Assembly (NCBI GenBank): GCA_937928635.1
Contig: CALFWM010000011.1
Span: forward strand, 62,001-126,000
Length of the DNA: 64,000 bases
Origin: an uncultured Sulfitobacter sp.
GTDB taxonomy: Bacteria; Pseudomonadota; Alphaproteobacteria; Rhodobacterales; Rhodobacteraceae
Direction: 5' to 3'
How positions within the stretch are numbered: the stretch's first letter is position 1; every line of letters begins with the position of its first letter. The notes beneath the pieces are model-generated. The model saw only the letters and a program-made list of their open reading frames with translations. It did not search any database and was not told the origin of the DNA. The translations under genes and the position numbers were made by a program. Positions 55,905 through 64,000 of the stretch are shown piece by piece.

Positions 55905-57964
55905 CTGATATTTCCAAGGGTGAATTGGGCGGGCTGCTCTTTGGGCCAATGGGTCCAAAGCCGCTCTCCTGCCAGATCACGGGCGGTTGTCATCTGCCAA
56001 CCGCCCTTTTCCTTGCGCAGCGCCACAGAACCGGTCAGGCGCAATTTGGCGGGGTCCAGCAAAGGACACCCCGGATCAGATCCCGGCGCGGGTTTAACGG
56101 AGGTTACAACAATCTGGCCAGCCTCGCAGCCTTCAAACGCCGCCATCGCGCGCTTGCCAGACAGGTGAATGATGCCACTGTCGCGCCAGCGTTCTGCCGC
56201 CTCCCATTGCGCCACGCCGTCGCCGTCGTTTTCGAGCCAGTTGCGCGCGATAAATCCCGCGCCTTTTGGTTTGCTCAAAGCACGGCCATCTTTCGTCAGC
56301 ACCCCGACCAGCGTTCCGGTATCCGCAATCAGAACCGTCGGGCGCTCTGTCCCCAGCCAGACCCCAAAGGACAGCGCCATCACAGGCACGCCAACCCAAC
56401 GCAATCGTCCCTGCCAGAGAATGAGCAGCATAAACCCAAGGGTCAGCAGTGGCAGCACCAGGCCCGAAGGGCCGTGCACATATCCACGCGCCCCATCCAG
56501 ATGGGCAATCCAATCCGCCACACCCAATATCCAGCGCAGCCCCAGCCCCATCGCCCAAAGCGCGATGCCATCCAACCCCAAAGGCACCAAAACCACGGCC
56601 AACACCGCCGCCGGCATGATTAATATGCCCATCAAGGGCACCGACAGCAGATTGGCGATCAGCCCGTAATGCGCAATGGCATTAAAATGCGCCGCCGCGA
56701 TCGGGGCCGTTGCCAGCCCTGCGACCGCCGAGGAAATGAAAACCGCCAAGGCCGGGCGCATCCATTTGGGCAGCCAATAGAGATCAATTGTGCGCAGCCA
56801 GCCAAAGACCGCCACAAGCGCTGTTGTTGCCGCAAAAGACATCTGAAACCCCGGACCCATCAAGGCTTCGGGACGCAACACCAACACAATGGTCGCCGCA
56901 ATTGCCACCGCGCGCAGCGAAATTGCCCGCCGCCCGATCATCAAGGCCCCCAAGGCTACAGCAACCATGATAAAGGCGCGCTCCGTCGCGACATTGCCAC
57001 CCGACAGCGCAAGGTATCCAGAGGCGGCAATCAACGCGCCAATCGCTGCCAATACCTTGGTTGGCCAACGCAGGGCAACAAAGGGGATCGCCGCAAAAAT
57101 CAGGCGCAAAGCGCCAAAGACCACCCCCGTCAGCAGCCCCATGTGCAGCCCCGAAATCGCCAGCAGATGGGCAAGGTTGCTGGCGCGCAAATTCCGCAAG
57201 GCATCCTGGGAAATCGCGCTGCGGTCCCCGGTTGTGATCGCCGCGGCAAAGCCGCCGATATCACCCGGCAGCACCGATTGGATGTGGGCAGAGGCCGCCA
57301 TGCGAATGCGGAAAACCGCCAGCCCCGTATGCCCCTCGCGCGCCGCATTTGCCCCCAACAGCGGCACGCGGGTGTAGCCCACGGCCCCCAATCCGGCAAA
57401 CCACGCATGGCGTTGAAAATCAAAACCGCCGGGTTCCACCGGGCCCGACGGCGGTGACAGATGCGCCGTTGTCATCACCCGCAACCCCGGTTCGGGCGTG
57501 ATCCCCATCTCACCCTTGCCATGCAGCGAAATCCGCACGCGATCAGGGGTGCGCCAGGGGGGCACGTCATCAAGGCGCACCTGATCGAGGGTCAGGCGCA
57601 AAGCGTCAGACTGGCTGCGGTCCATCGCGACCACGCGCCCCTCAACGGGGCCGTAATAGCGCCATTCCAGCACCGGGGCGGCCACAGAATGGGCCCGCAG
57701 GCCCGCAATCAGAAAACCGAGTAGCACAAGGGCCACCGCAGAGGCAAAAGGGCTCAGCCCTTCGGGCAAACGCCATGCACAGATCAACAACAGCGCAACC
57801 GCGCAACCAAGCGCGGCAAACAGCGCCATCCCGGGTTCCCACAGCAGGCTGAAATAGCCGCCAATGCCCATCGCAAGACAGACCGGGACCCATCCAATCA
57901 TCGACCCGCGCTGCGCCAGCATCGCGGCGTTAAACGCACCGATCATCTGGTGCCATGTCCCCAT
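55898..57964 (-). CDS. comEC: ComEC/Rec2-family DNA uptake channel
   Basis: 688 residues, polytopic membrane protein. An N-terminal DUF4131-like region precedes the competence domain (about 225-500; [20 protein letters not shown] is the signature), and a degenerate C-terminal beta-lactamase-like part follows. I start at ATG 57964 ([13 protein letters not shown]); the longer frame reaches gltX upstream DNA. It would carry single-stranded DNA across the inner membrane. Confidence 0.92.
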   Translation of the reverse strand: MGTWHQMIGAFNAAMLAQRGSMIGWVPVCLAMGIGGYFSLLWEPGMALFAALGCAVALLLICAWRLPEGLSPFASAVALVLLGFLIAGLRAHSVAAPVLEWRYYGPVEGRVVAMDRSQSDALRLTLDQVRLDDVPPWRTPDRVRISLHGKGEMGITPEPGLRVMTTAHLSPPSGPVEPGGFDFQRHAWFAGLGAVGYTRVPLLGANAAREGHTGLAVFRIRMAASAHIQSVLPGDIGGFAAAITTGDRSAISQDALRNLRASNLAHLLAISGLHMGLLTGVVFGALRLIFAAIPFVALRWPTKVLAAIGALIAASGYLALSGGNVATERAFIMVAVALGALMIGRRAISLRAVAIAATIVLVLRPEALMGPGFQMSFAATTALVAVFGWLRTIDLYWLPKWMRPALAVFISSAVAGLATAPIAAAHFNAIAHYGLIANLLSVPLMGILIMPAAVLAVVLVPLGLDGIALWAMGLGLRWILGVADWIAHLDGARGYVHGPSGLVLPLLTLGFMLLILWQGRLRWVGVPVMALSFGVWLGTERPTVLIADTGTLVGVLTKDGRALSKPKGAGFIARNWLENDGDGVAQWEAAERWRDSGIIHLSGKRAMAAFEGCEAGQIVVTSVKPAPGSDPGCPLLDPAKLRLTGSVALRKEKGGWQMTTARDLAGERLWTHWPKEQPAQFTLGNISQ

Positions 57965-58075
57965 GCTTGCCCCCGTTCTCTGCACTGGATAGACAGGCGC
58001 AAATCTAAAGGTGTCATGGTTAGCAAAAGGTAAATGCCCGCTGATCAAACCCCGCGCTCAAGAAAGAATCCGCTC

Positions 58076-59476
58076 ATGTCTTCGCCCGTTGTCACCCGTT
58101 TTGCCCCGTCTCCTACCGGTTATCTGCACATTGGGGGTGCACGCACGGCGCTGTTCAATTGGCTATATGCGCGCGGCCGTGGCGGTAAATTCCTGCTGCG
58201 GATCGAAGATACGGACCGCGCCCGCTCCACCCCCGAAGCGACGACAGCCATTTTGCAAGGCATGGTGTGGCTGGGACTGGATCACGACGGTGAGATCGTC
58301 AGCCAGTTTGACAACGCCCCGCGCCACGCCGCAGTGGCACATGAATTACTGGCTGCCGGCAAGGCCTACAAGTGTTTCGCCACCCAGGATGAGATCACGG
58401 CCTTTCGCGATACGGCTAAGGCAGAGGGGCGCAGCACGCTGTATCATTCGCCCTGGCGCGATGCAGACCCGTCAACCCACCCCGATGCGCCTTTTGTGGT
58501 CCGCATCAAGGCACCGCAAACCGGTGAGACCGTGATCCGCGATCAGGTGCAAGGGGATGTGACCATCAAGAACGAAACACTCGATGATATGATCCTGCTG
58601 CGCTCTGACGGCACGCCTGTCTATATGCTGGCGGTGGTGGTTGATGATCATGACATGGGCGTCACCCATGTCGTGCGCGGCGATGATCACCTGAACAATG
58701 CCGCGCGGCAGATGATGATCTATACCGCCATGTGCTGGGATGTGCCCGTCTGGGCCCATATCCCCCTGATCCATGGCGCGGATGGCAAGAAACTGTCCAA
58801 ACGCCACGGCGCATTGGGTGCGCAGGAATATCAGGTGATGGGATATCCGGCGGCAGGCATACGCAATTATCTGGCCCGGCTGGGGTGGAGCCATGGCGAT
58901 GATGAGTTTTTCACCGACACCCAGGCGCGCGATTGGTTTGACCTGAGTGGCATCCGCAAAAGCCCCGCCCAATTTGACCTCAAAAAGCTCGAAAACATCT
59001 GCGGACAGCATATTGCTGTTAGCGATGACGCCGCATTGCGGCGCGAAACCGCTGATTTTCTGGCCGCCTCTGGCCTGCCGCCGCTGACATTCGCACAGGG
59101 CAATGGGATGGAGCGTGCCATGTATTGTTTGAAAGAGCGCGCAAAGACATTCCCAGAACTCCTTGAAAAGGCGCACTTTATCTTAACGGAACGGCCTATC
59201 ACACCGGACGACAAATCATCAAAACTTCTTGATGATGTATCCAGTAGTATACTCTGTGAATTGACGCCGCGGTTGCGAGATGCTAGCTGGGATCGGGAGA
59301 CGCTTGAGGCGGTGCTCAACAGCTTTGCAGCTGAACGTGACACCAAATTTGGCAAACTCGCAGGGCCCCTTAGGGCGGCTCTTGCGGGGCGCGCAGCGAC
59401 CCCCTCGGTATTTGACATGATGCTTGTGTTGGGCCGCGAGGAAACCTGTGCCCGACTTGAGGATGCATCTGGCTGA
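58076..59476 (+). CDS. gltX: glutamate--tRNA ligase
   Basis: 466 residues from ATG 58076. Class I synthetase: [20 protein letters not shown] (HIGH region) and [16 protein letters not shown] (KMSKS region). Of the two GluRS types common in alphaproteobacteria I cannot say which this is. The stretch about 59160-59360 in the anticodon-binding domain uses AGT, ATA, GTA and CTT codons atypical for the window and is AT-richer. Confidence 0.95.
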   Translation: MSSPVVTRFAPSPTGYLHIGGARTALFNWLYARGRGGKFLLRIEDTDRARSTPEATTAILQGMVWLGLDHDGEIVSQFDNAPRHAAVAHELLAAGKAYKCFATQDEITAFRDTAKAEGRSTLYHSPWRDADPSTHPDAPFVVRIKAPQTGETVIRDQVQGDVTIKNETLDDMILLRSDGTPVYMLAVVVDDHDMGVTHVVRGDDHLNNAARQMMIYTAMCWDVPVWAHIPLIHGADGKKLSKRHGALGAQEYQVMGYPAAGIRNYLARLGWSHGDDEFFTDTQARDWFDLSGIRKSPAQFDLKKLENICGQHIAVSDDAALRRETADFLAASGLPPLTFAQGNGMERAMYCLKERAKTFPELLEKAHFILTERPITPDDKSSKLLDDVSSSILCELTPRLRDASWDRETLEAVLNSFAAERDTKFGKLAGPLRAALAGRAATPSVFDMMLVLGREETCARLEDASG

Positions 59477-59585
59477 ACAGGTAACACATCCTCAAGGGTA
59501 TTGAGCGACATACGTACAAGCGGGCGCCGGCCACGGCACCTGACCGTGGGCACGGCCCACTGACAGCTTTTTGGGAAGGGAAGTT

Positions 59586-60881
59586 ATGGCTGACACGACA
59601 AAAACCGCAACGCTGAGCATTGATGGAACGGATTACGAGCTTCCGATTTACTCCCCAACCGCTGGTCCGGACGTGCTGGATATTCGCAAGCTCTATGGTG
59701 AGGCCAAGGTTTTTACCTATGACCCCGGTTTCACCTCCACGGCGGCCTGCGACAGCACAATCACCTTTATTGACGGTGTGGAGGGCGTGCTGCTGCACCG
59801 GGGCTACCCGATTGATCAACTGGCGGGCAAATCCCATTATCTGGAGGTCTGCTATCTGCTTCTCTACGGTGAACTTCCCTCGCCAACAGAACTGGAAGAA
59901 TTTGAAAGCCTGGTGACCAATCACACCATGCTGCATGAGCAGATGATGAACTTTTTCCGCGGCTTCCGCCGGGATGCACACCCCATGGCCATTATGACCG
60001 GTGTGGTTGGCGCAATGTCTGCATTCTATCACGATTCCACAGACGTGAATGACCCGCACCAACGCGAGGTCGCGACGATCCGCCTGATTGCCAAGATGCC
60101 GACGATTGCCGCAATGGCCTATAAATACACCATCGGCCAGCCGTTTGTGTATCCGCGCAATGATCTGGATTATGCCTCAAACTTCCTGCGCATGTGTTTT
60201 GCCGTTCCGGCAGAGGATTACGTTGTTGATCCGATCCTCAGCCGTGCGATGGACCGTATCTTTACCCTGCATGCGGATCACGAACAGAACGCCTCAACCT
60301 CCACGGTGCGTTTGGCGTCCTCCTCCGGGGCAAACCCTTTTGCCTGTATCGCGGCGGGCATCGCCTGTCTGTGGGGGCCTGCACACGGTGGCGCAAACCA
60401 GGCTTGCCTTGAAATGCTCAAGGAAATTGGCACGCCCGACCGCATCCCGGAATTCATTGCGCGCGCCAAGGACAAGAATGACCCTTTCCGCCTGATGGGC
60501 TTTGGCCACCGGGTTTACAAAAACTTTGATCCCCGCGCGACGGTGATGAAAGAGAGTGCGGACGAAGTGCTGGAACTGCTGGGTGTCGAAAACAACCCCA
60601 TCCTGCAGGTCGCCAAGGAACTGGAAAAAGCGGCACTGGCCGATCCATATTTTGCGGAGAAAAAACTGTTCCCGAATGTGGATTTCTATTCCGGCGTCAT
60701 TCTGGAGGCCATGGGCTTTCCCACGTCGATGTTCACGCCGATCTTTGCGCTGGCGCGCACCGTCGGCTGGATCTCTCAGTGGAAAGAACAGATCAGCGAC
60801 CCGCAGCTTAAGATCGGCCGCCCCCGCCAGCTGTACCAAGGCGAAACACAGCGGGATTACGTGGATATCGAAAACCGCTGA
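59586..60881 (+). CDS. gltA: citrate synthase
   Basis: 431 residues, type I hexameric (NADH-sensitive group) citrate synthase. Catalytic residues are visible in [37 protein letters not shown] and [18 protein letters not shown]; the C-terminal Arg-containing [15 protein letters not shown] is canonical. ATG 59586 follows GAAGGGAAG. Gap 60882-61190 after it holds a weak hairpin and the next promoter. Confidence 0.97.
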   Translation: MADTTKTATLSIDGTDYELPIYSPTAGPDVLDIRKLYGEAKVFTYDPGFTSTAACDSTITFIDGVEGVLLHRGYPIDQLAGKSHYLEVCYLLLYGELPSPTELEEFESLVTNHTMLHEQMMNFFRGFRRDAHPMAIMTGVVGAMSAFYHDSTDVNDPHQREVATIRLIAKMPTIAAMAYKYTIGQPFVYPRNDLDYASNFLRMCFAVPAEDYVVDPILSRAMDRIFTLHADHEQNASTSTVRLASSSGANPFACIAAGIACLWGPAHGGANQACLEMLKEIGTPDRIPEFIARAKDKNDPFRLMGFGHRVYKNFDPRATVMKESADEVLELLGVENNPILQVAKELEKAALADPYFAEKKLFPNVDFYSGVILEAMGFPTSMFTPIFALARTVGWISQWKEQISDPQLKIGRPRQLYQGETQRDYVDIENR

Positions 60882-61190
60882 TCCGCTCGTTCCCGGATTG
60901 CCAAAAACCGATGTAAATCGCCCTGCCCTCGCGCGGGGCGATTCGCATTCAAGGGCGTGAGAATCAAGCAAAACCCGGATCACCCCGCGAATCTGGAAAA
61001 ACGCGCTACCCAAAACCGGCGGGAATTGGCCCAACTGTCTCGTTTCACCCTGTCGATTACGAAACAGCTGCGCAGGAAAAGTGACGCAATTTGGGCATTG
61101 TTTCGCCCACGGGTACAATGGTTGCCCCCGTATTGACCCACAAATGCCGCAATCGTTAATCTGTCCCAAGCTCCTAGAGAGGATAGAAAA
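60882..61190. other. gltA-RTX intergenic region with hairpin and promoter
   Basis: AATCGCCC (60916-60923) pairs GGGCGATT (60936-60943), a hairpin without U-tract that may end gltA. TTGACC (61133-61138) and TAATCT (61157-61162), 18 bp apart, form a good promoter for the RTX gene. No coding sequence seen. Confidence 0.55.
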
Positions 61191-62120
61191 ATGTTGATTT
61201 TTGCGATTATGATGCCGATGTTAATGGCAGGTATGATGATGGGTGGCAGCGACGGGGATGAAGCCGGCGAGTCCATCGAAGGGACCGGTGGAGAAGACAC
61301 ATTGACCGGCACAGAAGGCAGCGAACTGCTGCGGGGCAATGGCGGGGATGACCTGCTGCAAGGCCTTGAAGGTGCCGATACACTGTTTGGCAATGCGGGC
61401 GAAGATATCCTTGTGGGCGACGGCGGCGATGACAGCCTGTGTTCCGGTGACGGCGATGACATCGTCACAGGCAACCGCGGCGAAGACACCATCGAAGGCC
61501 AAGGCGGCAACGACTGGGTCTCAGGTGATTATTCCAATGACATTGTCTATGGCAACGAAGGCGACGACACCGTGTTAGGTGGCCGTGGCCAGGATGTGGT
61601 CAGCGGTAACAACGGTGACGACGTGCTGTTTGGCGGCATCATCACCGGCGTGCCTTTGGACACTGAGGAATTGCAGAACCTCCGAGACGGGACATCCCTT
61701 GCGGATGTGCTGGCCGAGGACGGCTTTGAAATCAACATGCGGGACGACATGCGTCAGGACGAGATGTATGGCGGAAATGGCAATGACACCCTCTTTGTGG
61801 CCGGCATGGACAATGCCTATGGCGGCACGGGCGCTGACACTTTCAACATCATGGCGGATCACACCGGCAGCATGATGGGCATGATGAGCACCGCCAGCAT
61901 CAACGACTTTACCCCCGGCGTCGATAACGTTGGTGTTGTGGTCAACGACGGTGATGAGGACATGGAAATCACCGTGTCAGATGAGGGCGAGGATGCAGTG
62001 GTAATGGGCGACGGTGCTGTACTGGCCCGCGTTCTGGGTGCCGCGGGCAATCTCAGCGCGGCGGATATCTCTGTGATGAGCGAAAGCTCAATCACCGGGC
62101 TGCTGGATCCGAACGCCTAG
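61191..62120 (+). CDS. RTX-type calcium-binding repeat protein
   Basis: 309 residues, strongly acidic. About eight GGxGxDxxxG nonapeptides lie at residues 35-150 (for example GNGGDDLLQG, GDGGDDSLCS, GNNGDDVLFG) with more at 195-225 (GGNGNDTLFV, GGTGADTFNI): the calcium-binding beta-roll of type I secreted proteins. The N-terminus MLIFAIMMPMLMAGMMMGGS is short, hydrophobic and Met-rich, which is unusual. No protease or lipase domain, so it is a pure repeat protein. No type I secretion genes nearby. Confidence 0.85.
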   Translation: MLIFAIMMPMLMAGMMMGGSDGDEAGESIEGTGGEDTLTGTEGSELLRGNGGDDLLQGLEGADTLFGNAGEDILVGDGGDDSLCSGDGDDIVTGNRGEDTIEGQGGNDWVSGDYSNDIVYGNEGDDTVLGGRGQDVVSGNNGDDVLFGGIITGVPLDTEELQNLRDGTSLADVLAEDGFEINMRDDMRQDEMYGGNGNDTLFVAGMDNAYGGTGADTFNIMADHTGSMMGMMSTASINDFTPGVDNVGVVVNDGDEDMEITVSDEGEDAVVMGDGAVLARVLGAAGNLSAADISVMSESSITGLLDPNA

Positions 62121-62193
62121 GGCAACTCCTTTTGGGGTCGCATCGCATCTGTCGAGCGATCCCCAATCTGCGACAAATTGTGGAATAAAGCAC

Positions 62194-62499
62194 ATGGAAA
62201 CGAAAAGAAACACTCCCGCGCATGCGCCAGAGTGGCAGGCCGCCAAAGGGCTCTTTCCCGGCGGGGGATGTGTGGAAAAGGGCCTGCACGGTGCCCTGAT
62301 CCCCGCCGCAAAGCAGGAGAATGATCACATCGCAGTGGTCTATGACAAGGGTGAGACCCCACCCAAGATCACCATTCAAGAGGTGTCGGGCACGGTCCAC
62401 ACAGTTTTGGCAAACGGGGTCGCCATCGCGGTGGTCGCGCGCGCAACAGGCCCCGCGCCCAGCGTGAATGACGTGCTGCTGGTGGAACGCTCAACCTGA
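62194..62499 (+). CDS. small hypothetical protein
   Basis: 101 residues, no signal peptide. N-terminal METKRNTPAHAPEWQAAKGL, then a Gly-rich segment FPGGGCVEKGLHG and a beta-rich C-terminal half (ITIQEVSGTVHTVLANGVAI). Coding bias and a good terminator at 62544 support expression. Family not recognised. Confidence 0.6.
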   Translation: METKRNTPAHAPEWQAAKGLFPGGGCVEKGLHGALIPAAKQENDHIAVVYDKGETPPKITIQEVSGTVHTVLANGVAIAVVARATGPAPSVNDVLLVERST

Positions 62500-62540
62500 C
62501 CCGTGTTCTATGGGGGGCGCAGGACACGGTGCCAGAAAAA

Positions 62541-63317
62541 TCAGCGCCCCTCGAATGTGGGGGCGCGTTTTTGCGTAAAGGCCAGCACGCCCTCTTTAAA
62601 GTCGCGCGACTTGCCGCATTTGCCCTGCTCTTGCGCCTCATACGCCAGTTGATCTTCTAGCGTATTGTCCCAGGAGCCGCGGATCGCAGATTTGGCCGCG
62701 GCAAAGGCCGCCGTTGGTCCGTTGGCAAGATAGCTGGCCCGTTCGCGCCAGGTCGCCTCAAATTGCGCCGCCGGAACAGCCTGCCAGATCATCCCCCAAT
62801 CATCGGCCTGCCGGGCGCTGATTTTATCCGCAAACAACGCGGCCCCCATCGCCTTGGCCATGCCCATCTGACGCGGCAGCACATAGGTGCCCCCGGCATC
62901 CGGGATCAGACCGATGCGGGTAAACGCCTGCATGAAATAGGCATTTTCAGCAGCAAAAACCACGTCACAGGCCAATGCCAGATTGGCCCCGGCCCCGGCC
63001 GCAGGCCCGTTCACCGCCGCAATGGTTGGCACCGGGCAATCCACAATCGCACGCAACATCGGCTGGTATTCGTCACGCAATGTGCGCTCCAGATCAACGC
63101 TGGCGGCAGTAGTGCGGTCGCCCAGATCCTGACCGGAGCAAAACGCACGCCCCGCCCCCGTCAGCACCACAACACGCGCCTCTTTGCCGCCTTGGGTGAC
63201 GGCATGGGCAATCTCGGCGCGCATCTGTGTGGTCAGCGCGTTCATCTTGTCCGCGCGGTTCAGCGTGATGATGCACACCCCCGCTGCCAGTTCAAAGGTG
63301 ATGGTTTGGTAGTCCAT
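62541..63317 (-). CDS. enoyl-CoA hydratase/isomerase (PaaG-like)
   Basis: 258 residues of the crotonase superfamily. The oxyanion motif AGRAFCSGQDLGDR with SGQDLxDR is the pattern of PaaG-type ring-opening isomerases of the phenylacetate pathway; the second half has AAVNGPAAGAGANLALACDV and GLIPDAGGTYVLPRQMG. No other paa genes are in the window, so the exact substrate is uncertain. Confidence 0.85.
   Translation of the reverse strand: MDYQTITFELAAGVCIITLNRADKMNALTTQMRAEIAHAVTQGGKEARVVVLTGAGRAFCSGQDLGDRTTAASVDLERTLRDEYQPMLRAIVDCPVPTIAAVNGPAAGAGANLALACDVVFAAENAYFMQAFTRIGLIPDAGGTYVLPRQMGMAKAMGAALFADKISARQADDWGMIWQAVPAAQFEATWRERASYLANGPTAAFAAAKSAIRGSWDNTLEDQLAYEAQEQGKCGKSRDFKEGVLAFTQKRAPTFEGR
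62544..62572. terminator. bidirectional terminator overlapping the end of paaG-like gene
   Basis: GCGCCCC (62544-62550) pairs GGGGCGC (62560-62566). On the plus strand GTTTTTGC follows; on the minus strand TGATTTTT follows. The stem contains the last codons of the 62541-63317 gene. Confidence 0.75.
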
Positions 63318-63391
63318 AAGAATGCCCCTTCAGCCACGCGTGTTGGGGGCACCTTACCAAAGCGCGTCGGACGGGCCAGCGAAACCGCACG

Positions 63392-63844
63392 TCACGGGTC
63401 CAAAATGTCTTTCAGGCGTGCTTGCTCCTCTGCGCTCAGCGGGACTTCACCCGGCGCCTGGTGATTTGCACGGCCGCGCAGATAGCTCAGCCCCAGCCCG
63501 CCTGCGAGCAACAGCATCAAGGGCCCAGCCCCCCACAAAATCCAGTTGACCCCGCCAAACGTCGGGTTGAGCAAGACAAACTCGCCATAACGCGCGACGA
63601 TGAAATCAACCGCCTCTTCATCCGTGTCGCCCGCCACCAACCGGTCGCGCAGCAGGATGCGCAGATCACGCGCGAGGCTTGCGTCACTTTCATCAATGCT
63701 TTCGTTTTGGCAGACCAGACAGCGCAGCCCCTTGGACAATTCGCGCGCCCGCGCTTCCAGGGCCGGGTCGTCCAAAACCTCATCCGGCTTTACTGCCATC
63801 ACGGGCGTGGCCAGCAACAGGCAGATCAGCACAAACCGTTTCAT
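63392..63844 (-). CDS. ccmH: cytochrome c-type biogenesis protein CcmH
   Basis: 150 residues: signal peptide about 1-18, thiol motif RCLVCQNESI (C42/C45), conserved RDLRILLRDRLVAGDTDEEA, then a membrane helix (about 101-121) and a short cytoplasmic tail. Reduces apocytochrome c thiols for heme attachment. ATG 63844 overlaps the ccmF stop. Confidence 0.95.
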   Translation of the reverse strand: MKRFVLICLLLATPVMAVKPDEVLDDPALEARARELSKGLRCLVCQNESIDESDASLARDLRILLRDRLVAGDTDEEAVDFIVARYGEFVLLNPTFGGVNWILWGAGPLMLLLAGGLGLSYLRGRANHQAPGEVPLSAEEQARLKDILDP

Positions 63845-64000
63845 TCCGCAGGCACCGCCTGTTTGAGGTTCTTGCGCGCCGCGCCCCCGGCCACACGGAA
63901 ACGACGGTCCGTCAGGCTGATAAATCCGCCCAGGGCCATCAGGCCGCAACCGATCCAGATCCAGTTTGTCAGCGGCTTGATATAGGTACGCACGGTCCAG
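63841..64000 (-). CDS. ccmF: cytochrome c heme lyase subunit CcmF, C-terminal end (partial)
   Basis: The last 52 residues: PLTNWIWIGCGLMALGGFIS is the final membrane helix and SLTDRRFRVAGGA the basic tail of CcmF. The gene continues past the window edge. ATGA overlap with ccmH confirms operon order ccmF-ccmH. Confidence 0.85.
   Translation of the reverse strand, partial: WTVRTYIKPLTNWIWIGCGLMALGGFISLTDRRFRVAGGAARKNLKQAVPAE

Overview
The window is a contiguous, gene-dense stretch of chromosome from an alphaproteobacterium, almost certainly a marine Roseobacter-group member of the Rhodobacterales. Support: the gene orders rpmF-plsX-fabH-ihfA-merR and trpGD..C-moaC-moeA-lexA-comEC-gltX-gltA, a LexA box of the GAAC-N7-GAAC type, a CtrA-type TTAA-N7-TTAAC box, a class II (B12) ribonucleotide reductase, a VPLPA-CTERM protein, and GC-rich third codon positions. 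I see no rRNA, CRISPR array, prophage or insertion sequence.

Layout. 1-7 kb: yceD, rpmF, plsX, fabH, ihfA, a MerR-type regulator, tRNA-Pro(GGG) and a long dCTP deaminase, then an AT-richer gap and a VPLPA-CTERM envelope protein. 7-15 kb (mostly minus strand): scpB, scpA, nagZ, a SPOR protein, argS, a degenerate SDR protein and dgt. 15-17.5 kb: erpA behind a four-unit 11-bp tandem repeat, then the most unusual locus here: a 154-residue protein built of exact 20-residue repeats each ending in FTTSC, followed by an unrecognised 351-residue protein, with a CtrA box and DnaA-box-like sites upstream. 17.5-28 kb: xthA, an HNH nuclease, an esterase, an AlkA-like glycosylase, cobK, an MFS transporter, a squalene/phytoene synthase-like protein, a methyltransferase, a frameshifted alpha/beta hydrolase, cimA and cysS. 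28-37 kb: an aminotransferase, an MttB-like methyltransferase without pyrrolysine, an EF-hand protein, an ECF sigma factor, a structured intergenic region with two related terminator/sRNA-like elements, and nrdJ. 37-48 kb: tRNA-Pro(TGG), a DUF192 protein, a double cold-shock protein, pdxH, fabI, gpt, a second aminotransferase, a PpiD-like chaperone, trpE, an aspartoacylase-like protein and a small secreted protein. 48-64 kb: a YibQ-type divergent polysaccharide deacetylase, trpG-trpD-ung-trpC-moaC-moeA (each start overlaps the previous stop), lexA, comEC, gltX, gltA, an RTX-type acidic protein, a small unknown protein, an enoyl-CoA hydratase, ccmH and the end of ccmF.

Most genes are core housekeeping: fatty acid and phospholipid initiation, tRNA charging, nucleotide metabolism and sanitation, tryptophan and molybdopterin synthesis, chromosome segregation, cell wall recycling and cytochrome c maturation. 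The parts that known families do not explain are the FTTSC-repeat locus (15489-17284), the paired sRNA/terminator elements downstream of nrdJ (32847-33030), local codon-usage shifts at the 3' ends of cysS and gltX, and several perfect palindromes and tandem repeats in promoter positions. All family assignments come from reading sequence and motifs; no database search was run.
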